A DNA stretch of 64,000 nt from Streptomyces sp. NBC_00690 (GTDB lineage Bacteria > Actinomycetota > Actinomycetes > Streptomycetales > Streptomycetaceae), in the NCBI RefSeq assembly GCF_036226685.1, contig NZ_CP109009.1, positions 6,413,501 to 6,477,500 of the forward strand, written 5' to 3'. The position numbers and the translations under genes were made by a program. The notes beneath the pieces are model-generated. The model did no database searches and was not told where the DNA came from. It saw nothing but the letters and a program-made list of their open reading frames with translations. Position 1 is the stretch's first letter. Each line of letters begins with the position of its first letter. Below are positions 1 through 7,127 of this stretch, piece by piece.

Positions 1-2
1 GC

Positions 3-1661
3 GAGCACTCCCTCAACAGACCCGACGGGCCGAGCCTGCGCATCGCCCTGCCGGCCAGCGACACGGCACTGCTCGTACCCGTCCGCTACTGGTCGCCCAC
101 CGGTTGGCACCGCTTCGACCCTCCGAGCTGGGAGGGCACTCCCGACGACGCGCCCCGAGTCGATGCCGTCACGCTGGCCTGTCTGTTGAGCCGCGAAGCA
201 CACGAGGGCACCGAAACCGACGGCGCCGAACTGGTGGCCCAGGTCCATGACTCCGTCCGCCACACCACCACCTTCATCGCCGCCCGTCGCCGCCACCCCG
301 AACCGGCCCCCCAAGCAGATCTCTTCCTGACCGCCGAGCAGTCCCTGTTGCTGGGGCATCCCCTCCATCCGACACCCAAGAGCCGCGAGGGATTCACCGC
401 GAGTGAACTGCCCCGCTACTCGCCCGAGGCGTACGGCTCCTTCCCCCTGCACTGGCTCGCCGTCCACCGGTCCGTCCTGGCCAGCGAATCTGCATGGACG
501 GAACAGGGCCGAGCCCTGCCCGCCGACCAACTCATCACCCGACTCTGCGGGGATCTCCGCTACCCCCAGCACACCGTCCCCCTCCCTCTCCATCCCTGGC
601 AGGCGCGCGAACTGCGCCACCGCCCCGCTGCCGCAGCCCTGTTTGACTCCGGACTGCTCCACGACCTGGGACCCCACGGTGGCCCCTGGCACCCGACGTC
701 CTCGCTCCGCACCGTGCACAGACCCGGCTCACCAGCCATGCTCAAGCTGTCGCTGGGTGTGCGCATCACCAACTCCCGACGCGAGAACCTCCGCAAGGAA
801 CTCCACCGAGGCGTCGAGGTCCATCGGCTGCTGCGCACGGGCCTCGCCGGCCAATGGCAAGCCGCCCACCCCGGCTTTGACATCGTGCGCGACCCTGCCT
901 GGTTGGCAGTTGACACCTGCGATGCACACGGCCAGCAGGAACCCGTGCCCGGACTTGACGTCGTGCTGCGCCACAACCCCTTCCGCCCCCACGACGACGT
1001 GGTCTGTGTCGCCGCGCTGACGGCTCCACGCCCCTGGCCGGGCCGCACGGGCATGCACTCCCGCCTCAGCAATGTCGTCGAACGGCTGACGGCGAAGACG
1101 GGCCGCCCGTCGAGCGCCGTCGCCGCCGAGTGGTTCCTGCGCTACCTCGACCACGTGGTGCGCCCGGTGCTCTGGCTGGACGCCGTGGCCGGTGTCGCGC
1201 TGGAGGCGCACCAGCAGAACACCTTGGTGATCCTCGATCGCGATGGTTGGCCCATCGGCGGTCGATACCGCGACAACCAGGGCTACTACTTCCGAGAGTC
1301 GCGCCGCGAGGAGTTGCATCGGCGGCTGCCCGGTATCGGACGGGCCAGCGACACCTTTGTCTCGGACGACGTCGCCGACGAGAGATTCGCCTACTACCTG
1401 GCGGTCAACAACGTCTTCGGTCTCGTCGGAGCCTTCGGATCACAAGGTCTGGTCGACGAACACGTACTGCTCGCAGCCTTCCGGCAGTTCCTCCTCTCCA
1501 CTCGCGCACTCGGCTCCCCCCTGCCGGCTCTGTTGCTGGAGGCACCGGCCCTTCGAGCCAAGGCCAACCTGCTCACGCGGCTCCATGGCCTCGATGAACT
1601 CGTCGGACCCGTCGACACTCAGTCCGTATACGTCACCATCACCAACCCTCTCCATCGCTGA
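3..1661 (+). CDS. IucA/IucC-family siderophore synthetase (5' end outside window)
   Basis: NRPS-independent siderophore synthetases of this family use ATP to condense a carboxylate such as citrate or a succinyl group with an amine or hydroxamate in the cytoplasm. The frame is open from the left edge, so the N-terminus is missing; about 552 residues are visible. Family hallmarks are present: an HPLHP-x-PKSREG motif near position 360, a KLSLGVRITNSR motif near 745, and EAHQQN followed by an RDNQG motif near 1205-1280. The family usually has about 580-620 residues, so little is missing. A GNAT acetyltransferase gene follows about 200 bp downstream, which fits a small hydroxamate-type siderophore operon. 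The product cannot be told from sequence alone. Family call is secure, substrate is not. Confidence 0.9.
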   Translation, partial: EHSLNRPDGPSLRIALPASDTALLVPVRYWSPTGWHRFDPPSWEGTPDDAPRVDAVTLACLLSREAHEGTETDGAELVAQVHDSVRHTTTFIAARRRHPEPAPQADLFLTAEQSLLLGHPLHPTPKSREGFTASELPRYSPEAYGSFPLHWLAVHRSVLASESAWTEQGRALPADQLITRLCGDLRYPQHTVPLPLHPWQARELRHRPAAAALFDSGLLHDLGPHGGPWHPTSSLRTVHRPGSPAMLKLSLGVRITNSRRENLRKELHRGVEVHRLLRTGLAGQWQAAHPGFDIVRDPAWLAVDTCDAHGQQEPVPGLDVVLRHNPFRPHDDVVCVAALTAPRPWPGRTGMHSRLSNVVERLTAKTGRPSSAVAAEWFLRYLDHVVRPVLWLDAVAGVALEAHQQNTLVILDRDGWPIGGRYRDNQGYYFRESRREELHRRLPGIGRASDTFVSDDVADERFAYYLAVNNVFGLVGAFGSQGLVDEHVLLAAFRQFLLSTRALGSPLPALLLEAPALRAKANLLTRLHGLDELVGPVDTQSVYVTITNPLHR

Positions 1662-1858
1662 GGCCGCCGCACCGTGTTACCGCACCCCGTTCATGTATCG
1701 ATCGTCGAAGCACACCGGGACCCCATCGTTCCGCGGGACTTCCCCGATCTGAAAGCACAGACCGGTCCGCTCACCATGGAGAGACATCCAAGAGGGCCGT
1801 TTCTCTCGGCGAGGGCAGCCCGCCGCCAGGTTGCGGGGGCGCTCCCCGTAGGCAACGC

Positions 1859-2587
1859 ATGAGCGGCCCCACAGCGTGGTTCTCCGACACCGGCGTCATC
1901 CGTTCGGGCCCCGGCACCACGTCAGCCGACACGATTCCGGGTAGCTCCGCGCGGTCACCCTCGATCCCGCACCCACCCGCACCACGTGACGTCTCGCCCG
2001 GTGCCGCCACCCCGACTCACCCCCTGGACGACCCCGCCCACTGGGCCGCCACCTTGACTCCGGCCGGCCGATTCCAACTGGAGCCCGTGTCCATCGAACG
2101 GGATCTGCGCCGCCTCAGCCGCTGGATGAACGACCCCGCCGTGTCCGCGTACTGGGAGCTGGCCGGACCCCCGTCGATCACGCTGGCGCACGTGCGCCAG
2201 CAACTCGACGGCGACGGACGGAGCGTCCCTTGCCTTGGACTCCTCGACGGCAGGGCGATGAGCTACTTCGAGATCTACCGAGCCGATCTCGACCCCCTCG
2301 GTCGGTACTACTCCGCGCGCACCGACGACACCGGTATCCATGTCCTGATCGGCAGCGATTCCGACCGGGGGCGCGGTCTGGGCTCCGTCCTCATCCGGGC
2401 GGTCGCAGATCTCGTGCTCGACCACCGCCCACGCTGCGGACGGGTCCTCGCAGAACCGGACATACGCAACACTCCCTCGCTCGCCGCCTTCCTCGCGGCC
2501 GGCTTCCGCTACTCCTCGGAGATCGATCTCCCGGACAAGCGAGCCGCCCTGCTGGTGCGCGATCGGGGACATCGGAACCAGCTGTGA
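1859..2587 (+). CDS. GNAT acetyltransferase, IucB/siderophore type
   Basis: Predicted 242-residue acyl-CoA-dependent N-acyltransferase. The first ~60 residues are a Ser/Pro/Thr-rich extension, and the catalytic domain runs from about 65 to 240. The acetyl-CoA-binding loop is visible as a DRGRGLGSVLIRA motif near residue 165. The WMNDPAVSAYWELAG region resembles the N6-hydroxylysine acetyltransferase (IucB/RhbD) type, which acylates hydroxamate precursors. Its position directly downstream of an IucA/IucC gene supports a role in the same siderophore pathway. ATG 1859 was chosen because a GTAGG element lies about 7 bp upstream. A shorter start inside the low-complexity N-terminus cannot be excluded. 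Confidence 0.75.
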   Translation: MSGPTAWFSDTGVIRSGPGTTSADTIPGSSARSPSIPHPPAPRDVSPGAATPTHPLDDPAHWAATLTPAGRFQLEPVSIERDLRRLSRWMNDPAVSAYWELAGPPSITLAHVRQQLDGDGRSVPCLGLLDGRAMSYFEIYRADLDPLGRYYSARTDDTGIHVLIGSDSDRGRGLGSVLIRAVADLVLDHRPRCGRVLAEPDIRNTPSLAAFLAAGFRYSSEIDLPDKRAALLVRDRGHRNQL

Positions 2588-2712
2588 AGCACTCGCTGCC
2601 TTTGATACACCGCTCAGGCCGTATCGGTTCCTTGACAGCCGAAGGTCGTCTTCCCGCCACGATCGTGACGGGTGGACTTCCGGGGTCTGCCGCTGCCCGT
2701 GCCCGTGTCTCC

Positions 2713-2820
2713 CCCGCCAGGTTGCACCGCTTCGACGTACGAGCCGCCCTGGGGCACCTCCTCCCGCCGCGACGCCGGTCCCGGTGCGCGGGTGCCTCCG
2801 GGGCGGTGCAACCTGGCGGG
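2713..2820. repeat. Long perfect inverted repeat, 18-bp arms
   Basis: The arms at 2713-2730 and 2803-2820 are exact reverse complements (left arm CCCGCCAGGTTGCACCGC). They are separated by 72 bp that contain a further GGCACC/GGTGCC pair (2753-2758 and 2791-2796), so the whole block can fold into one extended hairpin or cruciform. It lies between the siderophore GNAT gene and the dinG-like gene. It is larger than a normal terminator stem and has no T-tract. It could be a REP/MITE-like element, a structured RNA or an unusual terminator. Confidence 0.7.
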
Positions 2821-2863
2821 ATCGGATCTGAATGTCAGTCCTGAGCCTTAGGGTGGTCGGCCT

Positions 2864-4834
2864 ATGACGAAGCCATCCCTCCCTGAACTACTCCATGCCG
2901 CCGTGACCGCCGTCGGCGGTGTGGAGCGGCCCGGCCAGGTCAGCATGGCCGAGGCCGTGGCCCAAGCCGTCGACGACGGTTCTCACCTCCTGGTGCAGGC
3001 GGGCACCGGCACCGGAAAGTCGCTGGGCTATCTCGTGCCCGCCGTGGCCCACGGGGAGCGCGTCGTCATCGCGACGGCCACGCTGGCCCTCCAACGCCAG
3101 CTCGTCGAGCGCGACCTGCCCCGCACGGTGGACGCCTTGCACCCCCTGCTGCGCCGGCGGCCGGAGTTCGCCATGCTCAAGGGTCGTTCCAACTACCTCT
3201 GCCTCCATCGGCTCCACGAGGGTGTGCCGCAGGAAGAGGAGGAGGGACTCTTCGACCCCTTCGAGGCGGCGACACCGACCAGCAAGCTCGGACAGGACCT
3301 TCTGCGGCTGAGGGACTGGGCGGACGAGACGGAGACAGGTGACCGTGATGCCCTGACACCGGGAATCTCCGACCGCGCATGGTCCCAGGTCTCTGTTTCG
3401 TCCCGGGAGTGCCTGGGGGCGACCAAGTGCGCCTACGGCGCTGAGTGCTTTGCCGAGATGGCGCGGGAGCGGGCCAAACTCGCCGATGTGGTGGTGACGA
3501 ACCACGCGCTGTTGGCCATCGACGCCATCGAGGGCGCGCCCGTCCTCCCGCCGCACGAGGTCCTGGTGATCGACGAGGCCCACGAGCTGGTTTCCCGGGT
3601 CACCGGAGCCGCGACGGGCGAGTTGACCCCCGGCCAGGTGAACCGGGCTGTGCGACGGGCCGCGAAGTTGGTCAACGAGAAGGCCGCGGACTCTCTCCAG
3701 ACGGCGGCCGAGACCTTTGAGCGGCTGATGGAGCTGGCATTGCCGGGGCGCTTGGAGGAGATCCCCGAAGACCTCAGCTATGCCCTTCTCGCGCTGCGGG
3801 ATGCTGCGCGTACCGTCATTTCCGGGCTCGGCGCCACCCGAGACAAGTCAGTGCAGGACGAGGACGCCGTCCGCAAGCAGGCACTCGCCTCCGTGGAAGG
3901 CATCCACGATGTCGCGGAGCGCATCACTCAGGGCTCCGAATACGACGTGGTCTGGTACGAACGCCATGATCGATTCGGGGCGTCGTTGCGGGTGGCCCCG
4001 ATGAATGTGTCGGGTCTGCTGCGGGAGAAGCTCTTCAATGAGCGCTCCGTGGTCCTGACCTCAGCGACCTTGAAACTCGGCGGTGATTTCAATGGAGTCG
4101 GCGCATCGCTGGGACTCTCTCCCGAAGGGACCGAAGGAGAGGACGCTCCTCCGTGGAAGGGTCTCGACGTCGGTTCGCCGTTCGACTATCCGAAGCAGGG
4201 CATTCTTTATGTCGCACGCCATTTGACGGCACCGGGCCGTGAGGGCTCTCGTACGGACATGATGGACGAGCTGGCGGAACTGGTCGAAGCCGCCGGTGGG
4301 CGCACACTGGGGCTGTTCTCGTCCATGCGGGCCGCGCAGGCCGCCGCCGAGGAGCTCCGCAGCAGGCTCGACCATCCGATCCTGCTTCAGGGCGAGGAAA
4401 CCCTGGGTGAGCTGATCAAGTCCTTCGCGGCGGATTCCCGCACCTGCCTCTTCGGCACCCTGTCCCTCTGGCAGGGCGTGGATGTTCCAGGGCCCAGCTG
4501 TCAATTGGTGATCATGGACCGGATTCCCTTTCCCCGTCCTGACGATCCACTGATGAGTGCCCGACAGAAAGCCGTGGAGGAAGCGGGCGGCAATGGGTTC
4601 ATGGCCGTCGCGGCCACTCACGCCGCGCTGCTCATGGCGCAGGGCGCCGGTCGTCTTGTGCGGGCCACGGAGGACCGGGGAGTCGTGGCGGTGCTGGACC
4701 CGAGGCTGGCCAACGCCCGGTACGGGAGCTTCCTCCGGGCCTCCCTCCCGGACTTCTGGTACACCACGGACCGTAACCAGGTGCGACGCTCCCTGGCGGC
4801 GATCGATTCGGTGGCGAAGGCGGACGGCGCATAG
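2864..4834 (+). CDS. dinG: DinG/XPD-like ATP-dependent DNA helicase
   Basis: A 656-residue superfamily 2 helicase of the DinG/YoaA type, a 5'-3' helicase family that resolves D-loops and R-loops during repair. Walker A (GTGTGKS) is at residues ~47-53. The iron-sulfur-type cysteines appear as one Cys in SNYLCLHRL and three in the ECLGATKC...ECF stretch near residues 185-197. The DEAH box lies in VIDEAHEL and motif III in TSATLK. No N-terminal exonuclease domain is present. The neighbour on the other strand is lexA, convergent, so the gene sits beside the SOS regulator, but I see no SOS box upstream of it. Start ATG 2864 follows GGGTGG. Confidence 0.9.
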   Translation: MTKPSLPELLHAAVTAVGGVERPGQVSMAEAVAQAVDDGSHLLVQAGTGTGKSLGYLVPAVAHGERVVIATATLALQRQLVERDLPRTVDALHPLLRRRPEFAMLKGRSNYLCLHRLHEGVPQEEEEGLFDPFEAATPTSKLGQDLLRLRDWADETETGDRDALTPGISDRAWSQVSVSSRECLGATKCAYGAECFAEMARERAKLADVVVTNHALLAIDAIEGAPVLPPHEVLVIDEAHELVSRVTGAATGELTPGQVNRAVRRAAKLVNEKAADSLQTAAETFERLMELALPGRLEEIPEDLSYALLALRDAARTVISGLGATRDKSVQDEDAVRKQALASVEGIHDVAERITQGSEYDVVWYERHDRFGASLRVAPMNVSGLLREKLFNERSVVLTSATLKLGGDFNGVGASLGLSPEGTEGEDAPPWKGLDVGSPFDYPKQGILYVARHLTAPGREGSRTDMMDELAELVEAAGGRTLGLFSSMRAAQAAAEELRSRLDHPILLQGEETLGELIKSFAADSRTCLFGTLSLWQGVDVPGPSCQLVIMDRIPFPRPDDPLMSARQKAVEEAGGNGFMAVAATHAALLMAQGAGRLVRATEDRGVVAVLDPRLANARYGSFLRASLPDFWYTTDRNQVRRSLAAIDSVAKADGA

Positions 4835-4839
4835 AGAAA

Positions 4840-4873
4840 CAGCGGGACCCATGGCTTCCCATGGGTCCCGCTG
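4840..4873. terminator. Bidirectional terminator between dinG and lexA
   Basis: A perfect 15-bp stem (arms 4840-4854 and 4859-4873) closes a CTTC tetraloop. It sits 6 bp after the dinG stop and about 87 bp past the lexA stop on the opposite strand. The right side continues into GTTCTTGT and the left flank is A-rich, so it can serve both convergent genes. Confidence 0.85.
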
Positions 4874-4959
4874 GTTCTTGTAGGAGACCTGCCCGCATGC
4901 GGCAGGCCCCGAGACCAGGCGCAGTGGGTCCCGGGGCCCGGTCAGGGGCGGCGGATGCC

Positions 4960-5754
4960 TCACACCCGCCGCAGCACCGCCACGACCTTGCCGAGGATCG
5001 TGGCGTCGTCACCGGGGATCGGCTGGTACGCCGCATTGTGGGGGAGGAGCCACACGTGCCCGTTCTCCCGCTTGAAGCGCTTGACCGTGGCCTCTCCGTC
5101 GAGCATGGCCGCCACGATGTCACCGTTTTCGGCGACGGGCTGGCGGCGCACGGTCACCCAGTCGCCGTCACAGATGGCGGCCTCGATCATGGAGTCCCCG
5201 ACGACCTTCAACACGAAGAGCTCGCCGTCACCGACTAGCTGCCGCGGAAGGGGAAAGACGTCCTCTACCGATTCCTCCGCGAGGATCGGACCGCCAGCCG
5301 CAATGCGCCCGACGAGCGGAACGTACGAGGCTGCCGGCTTGCCCGTGGTGTCGGTCGCTTGGGTGTTGGGCTGGTCGGAACCCCTCACCTCATAGGCTCG
5401 TGGCCGATGCGGGTCACGGCGAAGGAATCCCTTCCGCTCCAGCGCCATCAATTGATGGGCTACAGAAGAAGTGCTCGACAGCCCCACGGCCTGCCCGATT
5501 TCACGCATCGACGGCGGGTAGCCGCGCCGTTGCACGGAGTCGCGGATCACCTCGATGACACGCCTTTGTCGATCCGTGAGTCCGGAACTGTCCGCCCTGA
5601 TCCCTGGAGGTCGGCCGGGCAGCGAACGTGTGGGCCGAGAAGGCTCCGCCCCCTCAGGGGTCGTGGCTGCGTCATTCATGGTGTGCACCGGCTCGAATCG
5701 ATTCTGGGAGCGGTCTTGGGCAGTAATGGTGGCTGCGTCTGCGGTGGTGGTCAC
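4960..5754 (-). CDS. lexA: SOS repressor LexA
   Basis: Transcriptional repressor of the SOS regulon, self-cleaved when RecA is activated on single-stranded DNA. The 264-residue product has an unstructured N-terminal extension (~1-55), a winged helix DNA-binding domain (~57-122, with [17 protein letters not shown] as the recognition region) and a C-terminal S24 peptidase domain. The Ala153-Gly154 cleavage site, nucleophile Ser188 (GDSM) and Lys225 are all present, so it should be cleavable. The start is GTG 5754, preceded by GAGGGG 6 bp upstream. An internal ATG at residue 26 would give a shorter protein. A near-consensus SOS box lies 63 bp upstream of the start, so autoregulation is expected. 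Confidence 0.97.
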   Translation of the reverse strand: MTTTADAATITAQDRSQNRFEPVHTMNDAATTPEGAEPSRPTRSLPGRPPGIRADSSGLTDRQRRVIEVIRDSVQRRGYPPSMREIGQAVGLSSTSSVAHQLMALERKGFLRRDPHRPRAYEVRGSDQPNTQATDTTGKPAASYVPLVGRIAAGGPILAEESVEDVFPLPRQLVGDGELFVLKVVGDSMIEAAICDGDWVTVRRQPVAENGDIVAAMLDGEATVKRFKRENGHVWLLPHNAAYQPIPGDDATILGKVVAVLRRV

Positions 5755-5816
5755 GTCGGCCCCTCTCGAATGGTCTCCCTAGCTGGACAACGGTAGTTGC
5801 TTTCGAAAGGTTGCGC

Positions 5817-5830
5817 CAAACACACGTTCG
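5817..5830. promoter_or_regulatory. LexA-binding SOS box (lexA autoregulation)
   Basis: CAAACACACGTTCG matches the actinobacterial SOS consensus CGAAC-N4-GTTCG at all but one position (G to A in the left half). It lies in the lexA upstream region, as expected for autorepression. Confidence 0.75.
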
Positions 5831-6291
5831 AGTGAAAAATCGTAGATTCGCTTACGTGGACATGGGGTTGGGTGTATGTGCGAACGGTTCACCCCGAAGG
5901 GCGGGAACCCGACTTCTGTCGTCGCCCTATTGTCGGCGAAACGGCTCGGTCGGCCATGGCTGCGTCGAGTCGGGATTACGGGGTGAATCCCGGTCGGCCG
6001 TGAATTGCCTTGGCTCCACGTTAGCCTCCTTGCGTCGCACTCAGGGGCGTCGGGTGACAGTTTGGCATCGGCGGCACCGGATTTCGGGGAGCCGGACCCG
6101 AAGTCCTGGCGACCAGGCGTGTCCCGTACGCTCGACGTCGGTCCTCGCACGGGCAGGTTTTCGGCCGGGTGTTTGAAGGGCCGCAGGGCGTTGCCCGTCC
6201 CGCCGCCCGCGGCGCACTGTCACCGCTCGAACGCCGACTGCGATCTGACTGAACTCCGCGACACGCGCTGGGCCGAGAAGTACGGCCAAAC
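5831..6291. other. Intergenic region between lexA and nrdR
   Basis: This is the distal part of a ~690-bp divergent gap. I see no coding signal and no cobalamin-riboswitch B12-box. The only supported elements in the whole gap are the SOS box at its left end and the NrdR-box pair at its right end. Confidence 0.5.
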
Positions 6292-6338
6292 CCCAGATCT
6301 AGTGGTTGGATTGTGTACGCAGCCCAGAAGTTGTGGTC
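6292..6338 (+). promoter_or_regulatory. Pair of NrdR boxes upstream of nrdRJ
   Basis: Two related 16-mers, CCCAGATCTAGTGGTT (6292-6307) and CCCAGAAGTTGTGGTC (6323-6338), share the CCCAGA...GTGG frame and are 31 bp apart, i.e. three helical turns. Paired boxes at about this spacing are the known arrangement for NrdR operators in ribonucleotide reductase promoters. They lie ~110-155 bp upstream of nrdR, consistent with autorepression of nrdRJ by NrdR. Confidence 0.75.
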
Positions 6339-6445
6339 CCTGGTCTTTCAAGACGGCGGCCATCGCCTATGCTTGGGCTTGCTTCGGAGGTCCTCACGGG
6401 CCTGTTGAGGCTCGTCAGTCGTGCCATGAAGGAGGGTTGGGAACC

Positions 6446-6958
6446 ATGCACTGCCCCTTCTGCAGGCACCCCGACAGCCGTGTCGTCGACAGCCGTACCA
6501 CCGACGACGGGACGTCGATCCGGCGCCGCCGGCAGTGCCCGGACTGCGCTCGCCGATTCACCACGGTGGAGACGGCCTCGTTGATGGTGATCAAGCGCAG
6601 CGGGGTCACCGAGCCCTTCAGTCGCACCAAGGTCATCTCCGGAGTGCGCAAGGCGTGCCAGGGGCGACCGGTCACCGAGGATGCACTCGCCCAGCTCGGC
6701 CAACGGGTCGAGGAAGCGTTGCGCGCCACCGGTAGTGCCGAGCTGACCACGCACGATGTGGGGCTGGCCATACTCGGCCCTTTGCAGGAGCTCGACCTCG
6801 TGGCCTACCTGCGCTTCGCGTCCGTCTATCGGGCGTTCAACTCACTCGAAGACTTCGAGGCGGCCATCGCGGAGCTCCGCGTGAACAGGCCGCCCGCAGA
6901 TGTGGGCGGGCCCGGCGAGACCCTTGAGGTCCCGGTGCCCGCAGCCGCCACCGACTAG
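6446..6958 (+). CDS. nrdR: Transcriptional repressor NrdR
   Basis: A 170-residue repressor of ribonucleotide reductase genes that senses ATP/dATP. The N-terminal zinc ribbon uses Cys3, Cys6, Cys31 and Cys34 (CPFC and CPDC), and an ATP-cone domain occupies ~49-139. A C-terminal tail rich in Pro/Gly/Ala is typical of streptomycetes. ATG 6446 is preceded by AAGGAGGG and gives the canonical MHCPFC start, so upstream in-frame codons are untranslated. It is followed 169 bp later by nrdJ, the classical nrdRJ operon, and preceded by two NrdR boxes. Confidence 0.98.
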   Translation: MHCPFCRHPDSRVVDSRTTDDGTSIRRRRQCPDCARRFTTVETASLMVIKRSGVTEPFSRTKVISGVRKACQGRPVTEDALAQLGQRVEEALRATGSAELTTHDVGLAILGPLQELDLVAYLRFASVYRAFNSLEDFEAAIAELRVNRPPADVGGPGETLEVPVPAAATD

Positions 6959-7127
6959 GCGACGTCGAGCGACACCGCTCGACCCCGCCGGCCGAAGATC
7001 CCGGCCGGAAGCGGGGCGGCAACAAGATCTGTCCCGGGCGCCGTGCTGCGCCCGAGACATCAGACACAGATGCCCACGGGAAGATCTGGGCACTTCAGGG
7101 CGTTTTTGCCCGTATATGGGAGGCGGC

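Noticed and set aside
5831..6445. Cobalamin riboswitch upstream of the B12-dependent reductase operon
   Set aside because: I could not find the conserved B12-box or any compatible core. The NrdR boxes explain the regulation better; the riboswitch is known from the class I nrdABS operon instead.
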